NCBI RefSeq assembly: GCF_013177315.1
Contig: NZ_CP053661.1
Span: 1,736,001 to 1,800,000 of the forward strand
DNA: 64,000 nt
Direction of reading: 5' to 3'
Source of the DNA: Thermoleptolyngbya sichuanensis A183
GTDB lineage: Bacteria; Cyanobacteriota; Cyanobacteriia; Elainellales; Elainellaceae
Shown: piece after piece, positions 55,724-64,000 of the stretch
Layout: every line of letters begins with the position of its first letter
Position numbering within the stretch: the first letter of the stretch is position 1
The notes under the pieces: generated by a model
What the model saw: only the letters and a program-made list of their open reading frames with translations
What the model was told of the DNA's origin: nothing
Database searches by the model: none
Position numbers and translations under genes: made by a program

Positions 55724-56884
55724 CTACCGGAGGCGATCGCCCGTCTCTGGATCAAACCCAACCAGCGCCCGCTCGTCGAACCGCAGCGAGAGGCGATCGC
55801 CCACCTGCACCGCCCGCTCCGGCGCAGCCAGCAGGTTGATCGGACGCGCCACCCCCGGCAGCTTTGCCCGCACCAGCGTTTCGCGGCCCAGCGGCTCCAC
55901 CAGCGTCACCTGTGCCACCAGTCTGCCATCTTCCCCATCAGGCGCAATCCCATCGGGCGCAATCCCATCGGGCGCAATTTGCAACTGCTCTGGCCGGATG
56001 CCCAGGTTGATGGAGCGTTCAGGGCGATTCGCGACGCGTTCGCGCAAGCGGTGCGGCGCACTTTCCCTACGGGAATCGCCCAGCACCGACTGCAACTCTG
56101 CGGGACAGGGCAGGACTTGTTCGCCGATGTGCAGCCTATTCTCTAAATAGACCGCGTTTAGAAGATTCATTGGCGGATTGCCCACAAACGTCGCCACCAT
56201 CTGATTTGCAGGCTGCTGGTAGATTTCCTGGGGTGGGCCGATTTGCTGAATCCGGCCCTGGTTTAGCACGACGATCTGATCCGCCAGGGTCATGGCTTCA
56301 GTCTGGTCGTGGGTGACGTAGATTGTGGTGATGCCAAGCTGCTGATGCAGTTGCTTCAGTTCAGCACGAGTGTCGTCGCGCAGTTGGGCATCCAGGTTGC
56401 TCAGCGGCTCGTCCATCAAAAACGCCTGGGGCTTGCGGGCGATCGCCCGACCCAGCGCCACCCGCTGCTGCTGCCCGCCGGAAAGTTGACCTGGCTTGCG
56501 ATCGAGCAGGGGTGTCAATCCAAGCGACTGGGCCACCGCTTCGATGCGCGACTGGATCGTGCGGACATCCGCTCCCCGCATCCGCAGCCCAAAGGCCAGA
56601 TTCTCCGCCACCGTCATGTGGGGATACAGCGCGTAGTTTTGGAACACCATCGCCACGTCGCGCTGGCGGGCAGGCAGGTCATTCACGCGGCGATCGCCAA
56701 TATACAGATCGCCCGACGTAGCCATCTCCAGCCCCGCAATCGTCCGCAAAATCGTCGATTTGCCGCAGCCCGACGGCCCCACCATCACCCAAAACTGCCC
56801 ATCGGGGACTTCAAAGGTAATATCGGCGATCGCCGTCGTTGCATTAAAGATTCGCGTAATTTGGTTCAGCGCAATTCGAGCCAC
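55724..56884 (-). CDS. Sugar-type ABC transporter ATP-binding protein (UgpC/MalK family)
   Basis: This 386-residue ATPase powers an importer for sugars or glycerol-3-phosphate-like solutes (family inference). It has Walker A GPSGCGKS, signature LSGGQQQR, Walker B LMDEPLSNLDAQ and the H-loop THDQ. A C-terminal TOBE regulatory domain follows. GTG 56884 is chosen; the open frame extends to 57265, but that part is low-complexity. A 15-bp tandem repeat encodes DGIAPDGIAPDGE near residues 310-325. No permease or binding-protein gene lies nearby, so partners are elsewhere. Confidence 0.88.
   Translation of the reverse strand: MARIALNQITRIFNATTAIADITFEVPDGQFWVMVGPSGCGKSTILRTIAGLEMATSGDLYIGDRRVNDLPARQRDVAMVFQNYALYPHMTVAENLAFGLRMRGADVRTIQSRIEAVAQSLGLTPLLDRKPGQLSGGQQQRVALGRAIARKPQAFLMDEPLSNLDAQLRDDTRAELKQLHQQLGITTIYVTHDQTEAMTLADQIVVLNQGRIQQIGPPQEIYQQPANQMVATFVGNPPMNLLNAVYLENRLHIGEQVLPCPAELQSVLGDSRRESAPHRLRERVANRPERSINLGIRPEQLQIAPDGIAPDGIAPDGEDGRLVAQVTLVEPLGRETLVRAKLPGVARPINLLAAPERAVQVGDRLSLRFDERALVGFDPETGDRLR
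55934..55978. repeat. In-frame 15-bp tandem array in the ABC ATPase gene
   Basis: CCCATCGGGCGCAAT is repeated two to three times, encoding the IAPDG repeat in the regulatory domain region. Confidence 0.85.
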
Positions 56885-57003
56885 AGAGCAAAAGGAGCAG
56901 TATTTTTCTATTCTCCATCTATCTAAAGAAGGAAAAACGAAAGAAGGAAAAACGAAAAACGAAAAACGAAAACCTGGTCTTCCCTCTTCCCTCTTCCCCT
57001 GGT

Positions 57004-57154
57004 TGCCTGACACAAGTCCCGAAAGCCCAGAAAATTCGTTGTCTTGGGATCGAAGCCCATAGCTCCTGAGTTGGAGCCGGAGGGCTTGGTCAGAGGAGCT
57101 TTTGGGCCAGCGTCCCCTACGAGAAATCAGGGGTTTCCAGAGATGTGTCAGGCA
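57004..57154. mobile_element. 151-bp MITE-like element inside CTTCCCTCTTC repeats
   Basis: Perfect 11-bp inverted repeats TGCCTGACACA (57004-57014) and TGTGTCAGGCA (57144-57154) bound a segment with internal secondary structure. On both sides lie CCTCTTCCCTCTTC-type tandem repeats, as if the element had landed in the array. Confidence 0.6.
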
Positions 57155-57164
57155 GTCAGCCTCT

Positions 57165-57212
57165 TCCCTCTTCGTTCTTCCCTCTTCCCTCTTCGTTCTT
57201 CCCTCTTCCCCC
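57165..57212. repeat. CTTCCCTCTTCGTT tandem array
   Basis: Pyrimidine units of CTTCCCTCTTC, some with GTTC spacers, repeat four or five times. They are complementary to GGAAGAACGAA units near 41865-41900. Confidence 0.8.
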
Positions 57213-57345
57213 CGTTCAGTCAAGTTTGACAACGTTTTAGCCATTAAATGTAGCAAATCTTGCAAATCTCTTTAGACCCGGCATTCGTTTTGCCTCCGCG
57301 CTTAGAATAGGAAAATTATTCTCCACCCACCCAGGAGCAACTGTT

Positions 57346-57993
57346 ATGACCGTGATCGCCGTTGTGGACTATGACATGGGCAACCTACACTCGGCCTGCA
57401 AAGGCTTGGCCAACGCTGGAGCCACTCCCCACGTCACCGATTCGGCCAAGGATATCGGACGGGCAGATGCCATTGTGCTGCCTGGTGTGGGCGCGTTTGA
57501 CCCGGCAATTCAGCATTTGCGCGATCGCGACCTGATCTCGCCCCTCAAAGATGCGATCGCCAGCGGCAAACCCTTCCTGGGCATTTGCCTAGGGCTGCAA
57601 ATCTTGCTGGACGGCAGCGAAGAAGGACGCGAACCGGGTCTGGGCATCGTCCCTGGTTGGGTGCGTCGTTTCCGCTATGAACCGGGCATCACCATTCCCC
57701 ACATGGGCTGGAACCAGTTGCAGCTTCGGCAGCCCAATCTGCCCCTGTGGAACCAGCTTGCAGATGATCCCTGGGTCTATTTTGTCCACTCCTTCTATGC
57801 CGACCCTGCTGATGCAGGAGTGATTGCGGCTACGACCACCCACGGGTCGCAAACCGTAACCGCAGCGATCGCCCGCGACAACCTGATGGCTGTCCAGTTC
57901 CACCCCGAAAAATCCTCCGACACCGGGCTAAAGCTGCTGGCCAACTTCGTTGCCTCAGTGCAGGCCAAAGAACTTGCGGGTATTCGCGGCTAG
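57346..57993 (+). CDS. hisH: Imidazole glycerol phosphate synthase, glutaminase subunit
   Basis: HisH releases ammonia from glutamine and channels it to HisF in histidine synthesis. The 215 residues form a class I glutamine amidotransferase with catalytic Cys81 (GICLG), His186 and Glu188 (QFHPEKS). The conserved GVGAF and PHMGWN segments are present. The start ATG follows AGGAGCAACTGTT, a good ribosome site. HisF and other his genes are not in the window. Confidence 0.96.
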   Translation: MTVIAVVDYDMGNLHSACKGLANAGATPHVTDSAKDIGRADAIVLPGVGAFDPAIQHLRDRDLISPLKDAIASGKPFLGICLGLQILLDGSEEGREPGLGIVPGWVRRFRYEPGITIPHMGWNQLQLRQPNLPLWNQLADDPWVYFVHSFYADPADAGVIAATTTHGSQTVTAAIARDNLMAVQFHPEKSSDTGLKLLANFVASVQAKELAGIRG

Positions 57994-58083
57994 CTGCCGA
58001 CTGTCGGGGCGATCGCCCTATGGTGAACCCAAACTGGAGATCGGGGGGCAACAGACCCCCTATTTTTTTGCCGACCACTAACC

Positions 58084-58662
58084 ATGTCTCTCCGCATCTA
58101 TGGCAACCGCCTGATTAAAACCCTCCCTGGCGGCGACACCCGCCCCACGCCCTCGCGGGTACGGCAAGCGCTGTTCAATATTTGGCAAGGGGAAATCGAG
58201 GGCTGCCGCTGGCTGGATTTGTGCAGCGGCAGTGGCTCAATGGGGGCCGAAGCGCTCTGTCGCGGCGCGGTGCTGGTCGTGGGCATCGAGCAGTCTGGGC
58301 GGGCCGCCGCCGTGGTCACAGAAAACTGGCAAACTGTCGCCAAACCGGATCAGCAGTTTCGGCTGCTGCGCGGCGATGTGCGGCAAATGCTACCAAAACT
58401 GAGCGGGCAACGCTTCGACCGGATTTACTTTGACCCGCCCTACGCCAGTGAGTTGTATGAACCCGTACTGGAGGCGATCGCCCGTCATCAGCTTCTGGCC
58501 CCCGATGGCGAACTGGCGGTCGAACACGGGGGCGATCGCTTTTCTGAAACGGCCCTAGCGACCCTGCTGCCCCGCATCGCGCCCCTAGTTCCCTGCCGCG
58601 AGAAGGTCTATGGCAATACGGCGCTGATGTTTTTTGGGTGGCAAGATGAGGGGTTGGCGTGA
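58084..58662 (+). CDS. rsmD: 16S rRNA (guanine966-N2)-methyltransferase
   Basis: RsmD methylates G966 of 16S rRNA. The 192 residues have the SAM site LDLCSGSGSMG (44-54) and the methyltransferase motif DPPY (117-120). The N-terminus LRIYGNRLIKTLPGGDTRPT matches the family's RPT motif. The gene lies 90 bp after hisH on the same strand and may be co-transcribed, without a shared pathway. Confidence 0.93.
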   Translation: MSLRIYGNRLIKTLPGGDTRPTPSRVRQALFNIWQGEIEGCRWLDLCSGSGSMGAEALCRGAVLVVGIEQSGRAAAVVTENWQTVAKPDQQFRLLRGDVRQMLPKLSGQRFDRIYFDPPYASELYEPVLEAIARHQLLAPDGELAVEHGGDRFSETALATLLPRIAPLVPCREKVYGNTALMFFGWQDEGLA

Positions 58663-59042
58663 ATGGGGGTTGAAGGAGTCGAGCAAGTTATAAAAAGAGA
58701 CCCCCAAAAGGGCCTCCATTCCGACAATTTTCCAGAAATTTCTAGCGGTAGTTCACAAGGTTTTTTTCAAGGGTTGCTGGGGTGCGTCTCAAATGTCCCC
58801 TGCGAGATCTCACTTGGCTATTGCGTACACACATCTCGACTGCCTATATCAAGCTCTGAAAGATCCCCCTGAATCCCCCTTGATAAGGGGGACTTTCGAG
58901 CCAATTCTCCCTGCTGCGGGTCACTCCGGATACAGTCCCCCCCTTGTTTAAGGGGGGCTAGGGGGGATCAAAGCATCGCCGCTTAGGCATACAAGACTTG
59001 TGTGTACACAGTAACTCAACACGGAGAGCGGGCAGAGGGTGT
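58663..59042. other. Intergenic region with dispersed repeats
   Basis: 380 bp between rsmD and petG. It contains a palindromic repeat cluster (58862-58969) and no gene. TGTACACA-type direct repeats appear at about 58825 and 59002. Confidence 0.55.
58862..58969. repeat. GATCCCCCT palindromic repeat pair
   Basis: Two hairpins, CCCCCTT/AAGGGGG (58875-58891) and CCCCCCCTT/AAGGGGGG (58937-58957), lie inside an outer GATCCCCCT...AGGGGGGATC inverted repeat. This matches a repeat type common between cyanobacterial genes. Confidence 0.7.
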
Positions 59043-59156
59043 CTACAGACCCAACTGGTCGCCCCGGCGATATTGCAGATAAGCCGCGACAAACAGACCA
59101 GCCAGCGTCACGGGAATCAAGCCCAACACAATTCCAGAAAGCAGCGGTTCAACCAC
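59043..59156 (-). CDS. petG: Cytochrome b6f complex subunit PetG
   Basis: PetG is a tiny subunit required for b6f assembly in thylakoids. Reading the minus strand from GTG at 59156 gives a 37-residue protein: a short acidic start (MVEPLLSG), one membrane helix ([20 protein letters not shown]) and a basic end YRRGDQLGL with a stop. This is the standard PetG sequence pattern. A GGAGATCG site precedes the start. It is divergent from the CytM-like gene, which is on the plus strand. Confidence 0.93.
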   Translation of the reverse strand: MVEPLLSGIVLGLIPVTLAGLFVAAYLQYRRGDQLGL

Positions 59157-59491
59157 GGTTCGATCTCCTTAACGTTAAGTCAAATTTTAGCAACGAATGG
59201 TTGAGCAGTCAGCCCTGGGGCGATTTTTTGGCACGGCTTTTAAGGTTTTTTACGTTTTCGCTCGCCCCTTCTCAGAAAAGGGCGATCGCCCTCTCATCTA
59301 ATCCACTCCGCCAGGACTTGGGGTCGCAACCGTCAGACCCAGCAAAACCTTGCTATTTGCACTCCTTAAATAAATCTGTGCAGAGTTGCCGTCTCCGCTC
59401 AAGAAACTTTAAGCTAGGTTATAAATCGAAACGCTATTCACACCCCGCCTTGACCCCGAATCTCTTGAACGAGCCTATTCTAGAATCGCAA
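59157..59491. other. Gap between petG and cytM
   Basis: 335 bp between divergent genes, presumably holding both promoters. It has a HIP1 site and AT-rich stretches; no other gene was recognised. Confidence 0.5.
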
Positions 59492-59866
59492 GTGACGAGT
59501 GCAGCCAGCGATGCTCCGGATCGGTCGCGGCAAGCACTCTGGTTGCTGCTGGGTTCGGCGGTGGTAATGCTGGTGGCGATCGCCGCCCTGCTGCTGCTCC
59601 GCCATCCCGACCCCTACGTGCGGAGCGTGCTGGCTCTAGAGGGCAACCCGTCCCAGGGGCAAGTTATTTTCCAGATGAACTGTGCAACCTGCCACGGATT
59701 GACGGGGGATGGCGTAGTCGGCCCCAGCCTGCATCATGTTTCCGCCCGCAAGTCTCGCATCAAGCTAATCGAGCAGGTAATCAGCGGCAAAACACCCCCC
59801 ATGCCCCAGTTCCAGCCCAACGCTCAGGAAATGGCGGATTTGCTGGAATATCTTGAGTCCTTATAG
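59492..59866 (+). CDS. cytM: Membrane-anchored c-type cytochrome, CytM-like
   Basis: This 124-residue cytochrome has an N-terminal hydrophobic anchor (about 20-37, ALWLLLGSAVVMLVAIAALL) and the heme motif CATCH (Cys64, Cys67, His68). DPYVRSVLALEGNPSQGQVIFQMN precedes it, with the likely axial Met104 in PPMPQFQ. The DPYVxSVLAL start of the domain matches cyanobacterial CytM, which tunes electron flow in stress. GTG 59492 is the preferred start; TTG 59465 is also possible. It is divergent from petG, a fitting neighbour for an electron-transfer protein. Confidence 0.82.
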   Translation: MTSAASDAPDRSRQALWLLLGSAVVMLVAIAALLLLRHPDPYVRSVLALEGNPSQGQVIFQMNCATCHGLTGDGVVGPSLHHVSARKSRIKLIEQVISGKTPPMPQFQPNAQEMADLLEYLESL

Positions 59867-59916
59867 CGAGAGTCTTGATAGCAAGAGTCTTTGGCAGCAA
59901 GTCCTCATAGCAGTTT

Positions 59917-60633
59917 CTAGGTACTGGGTGCATCTTCAAACTTATAGCCCACGCCGATTACCGTTTTCACAAAGCTCGGCGTTGCTGGGTCAAACTCAAT
60001 TTTTTTCCGCAAGCGGGCGATGTGCGTATCTACCACGCGCTCATCCCCAAAGAAATCGCTACCCCAGAGTTTCTCAATCAACTGGGCCCGGTTCCACACG
60101 CGGCCGGGATAGCTCATAAAGGTAGTCAACAGGTCAAATTCCAGCGTAGTCAGGTCAAGCCGTTCGCTTTTCTGTCCTGGCCCGTCGCCGTGGCGATAGG
60201 CCGCCCGCTGGTCTACGTCTACCGTAAAATGCTGCGTGTGGTAGGTCTTGCTCTGTCCGCCTTGGCGCAGGGTGCGCCGCAGCAGCGCCCGGACGCGGGC
60301 CACCAGTTCTCGCGGACTAAACGGCTTCACCATATAGTCATCGGCTCCAGTAGACAGGCCGATTACGCGATCCATCTCTTCGCCCTTTGCCGTCAGCATT
60401 AGAATGTAGGGGTCTTTGTGGCCGGGCTTTTGGCGAATGCGGGCACACACCTCAAGCCCGTCCAGTTCTGGCAGCATCAAGTCCAGAATAATCAAGTCGG
60501 GCTGGAGTTCTTGAAATACGCGAATGGCCGTCTGCCCGTCACTGCAAACGCGACAAGAAAAGCCTTCTTTCTCTAGATAAAGCTGGATCAGTTGGGCAAT
60601 TTCGGCTTCGTCTTCAACGATTAAAATATCCAT
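59917..60633 (-). CDS. OmpR-family response regulator
   Basis: This 238-residue two-component regulator has a receiver domain (about 1-118) with phosphoacceptor Asp51 and acidic pocket near Asp8, plus Lys103 in YMVKPF. A winged-helix DNA-binding domain follows (about 130-235, with LTTLEFDLLTTFMSYPGRV and VDTHIARLRKKIE). No histidine kinase gene adjoins it, so its partner is elsewhere. It is on the minus strand, convergent with cytM. It is not RpaA or RpaB by sequence. Confidence 0.9.
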   Translation of the reverse strand: MDILIVEDEAEIAQLIQLYLEKEGFSCRVCSDGQTAIRVFQELQPDLIILDLMLPELDGLEVCARIRQKPGHKDPYILMLTAKGEEMDRVIGLSTGADDYMVKPFSPRELVARVRALLRRTLRQGGQSKTYHTQHFTVDVDQRAAYRHGDGPGQKSERLDLTTLEFDLLTTFMSYPGRVWNRAQLIEKLWGSDFFGDERVVDTHIARLRKKIEFDPATPSFVKTVIGVGYKFEDAPST

Positions 60634-60727
60634 GACCTGTGGAGGATTCGTCGCTTGCGTTTACCATTAAACCTGAGCGATGGTATGAGAGCAGTTTGTA
60701 AGCCGCTCGCTGCATCAGTCCTGGCTA

Positions 60728-60762
60728 ATTTCTCTGGTCAATTGCTCTGGTCAATTGATTGA
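60728..60762. repeat. CTCTGGTCAATTG direct repeat
   Basis: TTTCTCTGGTCAATTG and GCTCTGGTCAATTG follow one another, in the 205-bp gap before the next gene. Confidence 0.8.
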
Positions 60763-60838
60763 GTGAGCATCCAGGGACATGGGACTCGATCCTAGCGTAG
60801 CGGTGTGGCAGACCGCTGATCTACGGTTCTTCTAGAGC

Positions 60839-62809
60839 ATGATAGACGGCATGGTAACAGCTACCCCCCCTTCGGAATTGCATCGGTTGGGCTTCCAGTT
60901 GCAAACCTTGTTGCGGACGGCGCTGCCAGGATTGCCGCCAGTGCAGGTGCGGTGTGCGCTGCGGGAAGGCGTGCTGATGGTGCTGGTGCAGCAGGTTTCA
61001 CCTGACCCTGGAGCGGCTTCCGCCGTCCGTCGGTTAGAGGCTTCTGAGGCTTCAGAGATTTTCGCTTGTCTGGAAGATGAACTGCGGCGATCGCCCCCCA
61101 AGATTCCCCCAGCGAAATCTCCCTTTTCTCCCGCCCAGGTTCAGCCGCTGCCCGTGCGGGTGTATCTGCGGGCGGCTGGCCAGTCTCGCCCCTACGCCAT
61201 CCATCAGTTTCGCATCAATGGATCAGCGCTTTCTGCGATCGCCCCAGAACAGACCCAGGCTGAGCAGAATGAATTCAGCGCATTCGTCCCCACCGCAGCG
61301 CCAGAGCGGTTGCGTCGTCTCCCCCAGGATGATGCAAATCTGGATCATGCAGACTTGGCTCATGCAGACTTGGCTCATGCAGACTTGGATCATACAGACC
61401 CGGCGGAAACCGGGCTGCCAGATCCGGCTCAAGCCCCGGCTCCAGACCCAGACACGGCTGTTGCTGGGGGATATTCGCTCTCTCGAATGGCGATCGCCCT
61501 GGCAGCAGGGGTTGCGGCGCTGGCCTTTGGCGGCACGTTTTATGCCCTGACTCGCCCTTGCGTGATGGGCGGCTGTGCCGAGTTGCAAACCGTGGAGCGG
61601 CTGCATCAGGCAGTGAGCCAGCAGTTGAGCCAGGGCGCGACGCTGCAAGACCTGTCCCAATCCTACACGCGGCTCACGGAGGCCAGCTATCGCCTCAGTC
61701 GGGTTCCTCGCTGGTCGCGCCACTACGCAGCGGCGAACCAGGTACAGCAGCAGACCGAATCGACGGTCGCCGCGCTGGGGCAAGTGCTGTCGGCCCAGGC
61801 GATCGCAACCGAAGCCGTCGAGATGGCCCAAAATCCTCCCCATCCGCTGGAGGTGTGGCAGCGGGCGCAGGCGCTCTGGGAAAAGGCGATCGCCCAGTTG
61901 CAGCAGGTGTCAGAATCCAGCCCGGCCTACGATCTGGCCCAGCAGAAACGGCTGGAGTATGCCGAAAATCTGGCCATGATTGAGCAGCGCATCACCCTGG
62001 AGCAAAAGGCGCAGGACTGGGTGAATCGGGCGCGGCAGGCGGTGGAATTGGCGGAAGCGCGACAGGGCGCGGCCACGTCGATGGACACTCGGCTGGAGGC
62101 CCACGGCACCTGGCGAACGGCGATCGCCCTGTTGCAGCAGGTTCCCGAAACGGCGATGGCCTACGCCGAAGCCCAGCAGTTGTTGGCGCTCTATCAGCCA
62201 CGCCTGCTCGACAGCAGCGCCCGTCTCCAGCAGGAAGAAACGGCCGTGGATGCCCATCAGCGGGCGCTGCGGCTGGCAGATCTGGCGGCCGAGGCGGAGC
62301 AGCGCAGGCAGTGGTCGCAGGCGGTGCAGCACTGGCAGGGGGCGCTGGCGGCGGCGCAGCAGGTGGCCGCAGGCACGACCGTCCATCCCCAAGTGCAACC
62401 GCTGCTGTCATCCTATCGGGCATCCCTGGCGACGGCACAGGAAAAACTGAAAGGGGCGATCGCCGCTCAGGCAGCCGAGCAAGACCTGGAGCGCAACTGT
62501 AGCGGTACGCCCCGCATTTGCACCTACGCGCAGCGGGGCAGCGTCATGCAGGTGCGAATTACGCCCAGCTATGATCGGGTGCTGCAAGAGGCGGCCGCCA
62601 TTACTCAGGTCACACAAGAGACTGATCCGGACTCGGCCATCATGGCCCACTTCAATCCACTGCTGCGGGCGATCGCCACCGTCGGCGAAACCGCCCAAAT
62701 TCCCATTGAGGTCTACAACGCTGACGGCTCCCTGTTTGGCATCTACGATCCCGCCCTGGATGGATATGTTTCTCGCGAAGTCCGCAACCAGCAGCACAAG
62801 CGTCCCTAA
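60839..62809 (+). CDS. Large single-span protein with extended helical domain
   Basis: I do not recognise the family. The 656 residues fall into an N-terminal cytosolic part (1-215), a membrane span (about 219-238, SRMAIALAAGVAALAFGGTF) and a long Gln/Ala/Glu-rich helical periplasm-side region (about 250-560) with TPR-like segments such as AIAQLQQVSESSPAYDLAQQKRLEYA. A final globular domain (about 565-656) follows. The N-terminal part carries an in-frame repeat DHADLAHADLAHADLDH (15-bp DNA units). It lies 14 bp before the phosphatase-family gene and may be co-transcribed. Confidence 0.7.
   Translation: MIDGMVTATPPSELHRLGFQLQTLLRTALPGLPPVQVRCALREGVLMVLVQQVSPDPGAASAVRRLEASEASEIFACLEDELRRSPPKIPPAKSPFSPAQVQPLPVRVYLRAAGQSRPYAIHQFRINGSALSAIAPEQTQAEQNEFSAFVPTAAPERLRRLPQDDANLDHADLAHADLAHADLDHTDPAETGLPDPAQAPAPDPDTAVAGGYSLSRMAIALAAGVAALAFGGTFYALTRPCVMGGCAELQTVERLHQAVSQQLSQGATLQDLSQSYTRLTEASYRLSRVPRWSRHYAAANQVQQQTESTVAALGQVLSAQAIATEAVEMAQNPPHPLEVWQRAQALWEKAIAQLQQVSESSPAYDLAQQKRLEYAENLAMIEQRITLEQKAQDWVNRARQAVELAEARQGAATSMDTRLEAHGTWRTAIALLQQVPETAMAYAEAQQLLALYQPRLLDSSARLQQEETAVDAHQRALRLADLAAEAEQRRQWSQAVQHWQGALAAAQQVAAGTTVHPQVQPLLSSYRASLATAQEKLKGAIAAQAAEQDLERNCSGTPRICTYAQRGSVMQVRITPSYDRVLQEAAAITQVTQETDPDSAIMAHFNPLLRAIATVGETAQIPIEVYNADGSLFGIYDPALDGYVSREVRNQQHKRP
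61340..61400. repeat. In-frame 15-bp tandem array
   Basis: ATGCAGACTTGGCTC and variants repeat about four times, encoding the HADLA pentapeptide repeat. Confidence 0.88.
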
Positions 62810-62823
62810 CCCCCCAACCCCGA

Positions 62824-63630
62824 ATGCACTGGCCCGACATTCTCAACTTTGCCGAAGCCGCTACTCATTCAGTTGGCCAGCAACTGCTCCAGGACTTTGG
62901 GCAGGTGCAGGCCGATGAAAAGTCCGACGGCAGCCTGGTGACGCGGGCCGACCGCTGGGCCGATGAAACCCTGCGGGGGGCGATCGCCCAGCGGTTTCCC
63001 GACTACGGCATCCTCAGCGAAGAGTTGACCCACGTTTTTCCGGCTCAGGACTGGTGCTGGATCATCGACCCCCTCGACGGCACGACCAACTTTGCGCGGG
63101 GCATTCCCATCTGGGGCATTTCCCTGGGGCTGCTCTATCAGGGCACGCCGGTCTTCGGCTATGTGCATCTGCCGCCGATTCAGCAGTCGTTTCATGGCTA
63201 CTGGCCCGGCGACAGCGGACTGGAGATGCCCACCGGAGCCTTTTGCAATGGACGGGCGATCGCCGCTAGCCCCGACGCGCCTAGCGGCAACCACTTCTTT
63301 AACCTGTGCGCCCGCAGCATTGCCATCCTCCAGCAGCAGCCCTTCCCCTGCAAAATCCGAATGCTGGGCGTTGCCACCTACAACCTGCTCACTGTGGCAG
63401 CAGGAGCGACGCTGGGCGCAGTCGAAGCCACCCCCAAAATCTGGGACATTGCCGCCGTGTGGCCCATTGTGCAAGCCGCTGGAGCCGTGTGGCAGCCCCT
63501 AGAGCCAGGGCCGATTTTTCCGCTGGTGCCGGGGCAAAACTATGGCGATCGCCCCTTCCCCACCCTCGTTGTCAGCCAGCCCGCCCTTCTGGAAGTATTT
63601 CTCCCCAGAGTCGCCGTTTTGAGCAAGTAG
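62824..63630 (+). CDS. Inositol monophosphatase family protein
   Basis: This 268-residue Mg-dependent phosphatase has the metal-binding set Glu in ILSEELT, Asp-Pro-Leu-Asp-Gly-Thr in IIDPLDGTTNFARG, and WDIAA at the C-terminal metal site. The family acts on inositol phosphates, histidinol phosphate, PAP or fructose bisphosphate; which one cannot be told here. Length is usual. It starts 14 bp after the previous gene, so the two are probably co-transcribed. Confidence 0.9.
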   Translation: MHWPDILNFAEAATHSVGQQLLQDFGQVQADEKSDGSLVTRADRWADETLRGAIAQRFPDYGILSEELTHVFPAQDWCWIIDPLDGTTNFARGIPIWGISLGLLYQGTPVFGYVHLPPIQQSFHGYWPGDSGLEMPTGAFCNGRAIAASPDAPSGNHFFNLCARSIAILQQQPFPCKIRMLGVATYNLLTVAAGATLGAVEATPKIWDIAAVWPIVQAAGAVWQPLEPGPIFPLVPGQNYGDRPFPTLVVSQPALLEVFLPRVAVLSK

Positions 63631-63650
63631 AGCGCAGAAAGTAAAAAGAA

Positions 63651-63690
63651 GAGGCTGAGGATCAAGTCTAATCCTCAACCCCTCGCGCTA
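63651..63690 (-). terminator. Stem-loop between convergent genes, murA terminator
   Basis: TGAGGAT and ATCCTCA form a stem at 63656-63677 with further GAGG/CCTC pairing. On the minus strand it is followed by CTTCTTTTTAC, a plausible T-run for murA. Confidence 0.5.
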
Positions 63691-63713
63691 GCCTTCTTGC
63701 GGAACTGTAGTCG

Positions 63714-64000
63714 CTAGCTACGCGGCATCACGGGCAGGGATGAAACCGACTCGGCCCCCGCATCGCCTTTCACCCGGCGGATCTGGGCCCCCAGCAGCTT
63801 CAGCTTACCTTCCAGATCATCGTAGCCTCGATCCAGATGGTGCAAGCCTTGAATAATCGTGGTGCCGCGTGCCGCCAGCCCCGCCAGCACCAGCGCCGCC
63901 GATGCCCGCAGATCCGTCGCCACCACGGGCGCACCCGTGAGGAACGGCACCCCGCGAATCACAGCGTGATTGCCCTTGGTGCGAATATCTGCGCCCATGC
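63714..64000 (-). CDS. murA: UDP-GlcNAc 1-carboxyvinyltransferase, C-terminal part
   Basis: MurA starts peptidoglycan synthesis by adding enolpyruvate to UDP-GlcNAc. The 95 residues seen end the protein: a segment [21 protein letters not shown], then [20 protein letters not shown] (the conserved C-terminal RAS-x-ALV region), [26 protein letters not shown], and a short tail SSLPVMPRS. The gene runs past the window edge. The fosfomycin-target cysteine lies outside the part seen. Confidence 0.92.
   Translation of the reverse strand, partial: MGADIRTKGNHAVIRGVPFLTGAPVVATDLRASAALVLAGLAARGTTIIQGLHHLDRGYDDLEGKLKLLGAQIRRVKGDAGAESVSSLPVMPRS

Larger units (their letters stand above)
56885..57345. other. 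Low-complexity region with a MITE-like element
   Basis: 461 bp between the ABC ATPase start and hisH. It contains purine tracts (56930-56985), an inverted-repeat element (57004-57154) and pyrimidine tracts (57165-57212). The open frame covering it is not a credible protein. The hisH promoter must be at the right end (TAGAAT at about 57303). Confidence 0.6.

Noticed and set aside
56885-57265. N-terminal extension of the ABC ATPase
   Set aside because: These 127 codons translate purine tracts and a MITE-like element (RTKREEGRTKREE), so the GTG start was preferred.

Overview
The window comes from a cyanobacterium, probably a filamentous Leptolyngbya/Thermoleptolyngbya-type organism (genus is an inference). 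The evidence is the very dense HIP1 octamer GCGATCGC, a cytochrome b6f subunit gene (petG), a CytM-like cytochrome, small photosystem-associated proteins, a DesC-type desaturase, a Nit6803-type nitrilase cluster and an NtcA-type promoter. Most of the sequence is chromosomal housekeeping DNA, with scattered mobile or decayed segments.

Layout. 1-9 kb: lgt (cut by the window edge), a universal stress protein, 1.8 kb of gene-poor DNA with a MITE, desC divergent from a TetR regulator with two matching operator palindromes, a META-domain lipoprotein-like protein, a SpoIID-domain protein and an aspartoacylase-like enzyme. 9-12 kb: two small photosystem-associated proteins, lepB, and a flavin reductase-like gene under a cobalamin riboswitch. 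12-22 kb: an RND efflux pair (pump and lipoprotein adaptor), a PHP phosphoesterase, pepA, an alpha/beta hydrolase and miaA. 22-26 kb: gyrB, a decayed response-regulator gene, tRNA-Val and a DUF2227 protein.

26-34 kb: a nearly complete Nit1C cluster, all on the minus strand: flavin oxidoreductase, Sll0783-type protein, nitrilase, radical SAM, GNAT, AIR-synthase-like protein and glycosyltransferase. A textbook NtcA-activated promoter lies upstream of the Sll0783 homologue, so the cluster is probably a nitrogen-starvation operon. A bifunctional proline-catabolic enzyme (PutA-like) starts 0.5 kb away on the other strand.

34-48 kb: an alpha/beta hydrolase, RecQ, glyQ, rplI, and dnaB interrupted by a 421-residue LAGLIDADG intein. 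An IS607-type transposon (TnpA serine recombinase plus a TnpB lacking the usual zinc finger) follows directly. 48-64 kb: Uma2, ABC-F, gpmI, secG, a pRiA4b ORF-3 family gene with a probable frameshift, an ABC sugar-type ATPase, hisH, rsmD, petG, cytM, an OmpR-type regulator, a large single-span protein, an inositol-monophosphatase family protein and the C-terminal end of murA.

A theme that no single gene explains is the abundance of short tandem arrays, often with 15-bp units. At four genes the array starts at the gene's 3' end and repeats the stop codon itself. Others lie inside coding frames or in leaders. MITE-like inverted-repeat elements and purine/pyrimidine tracts add to this repeat load.
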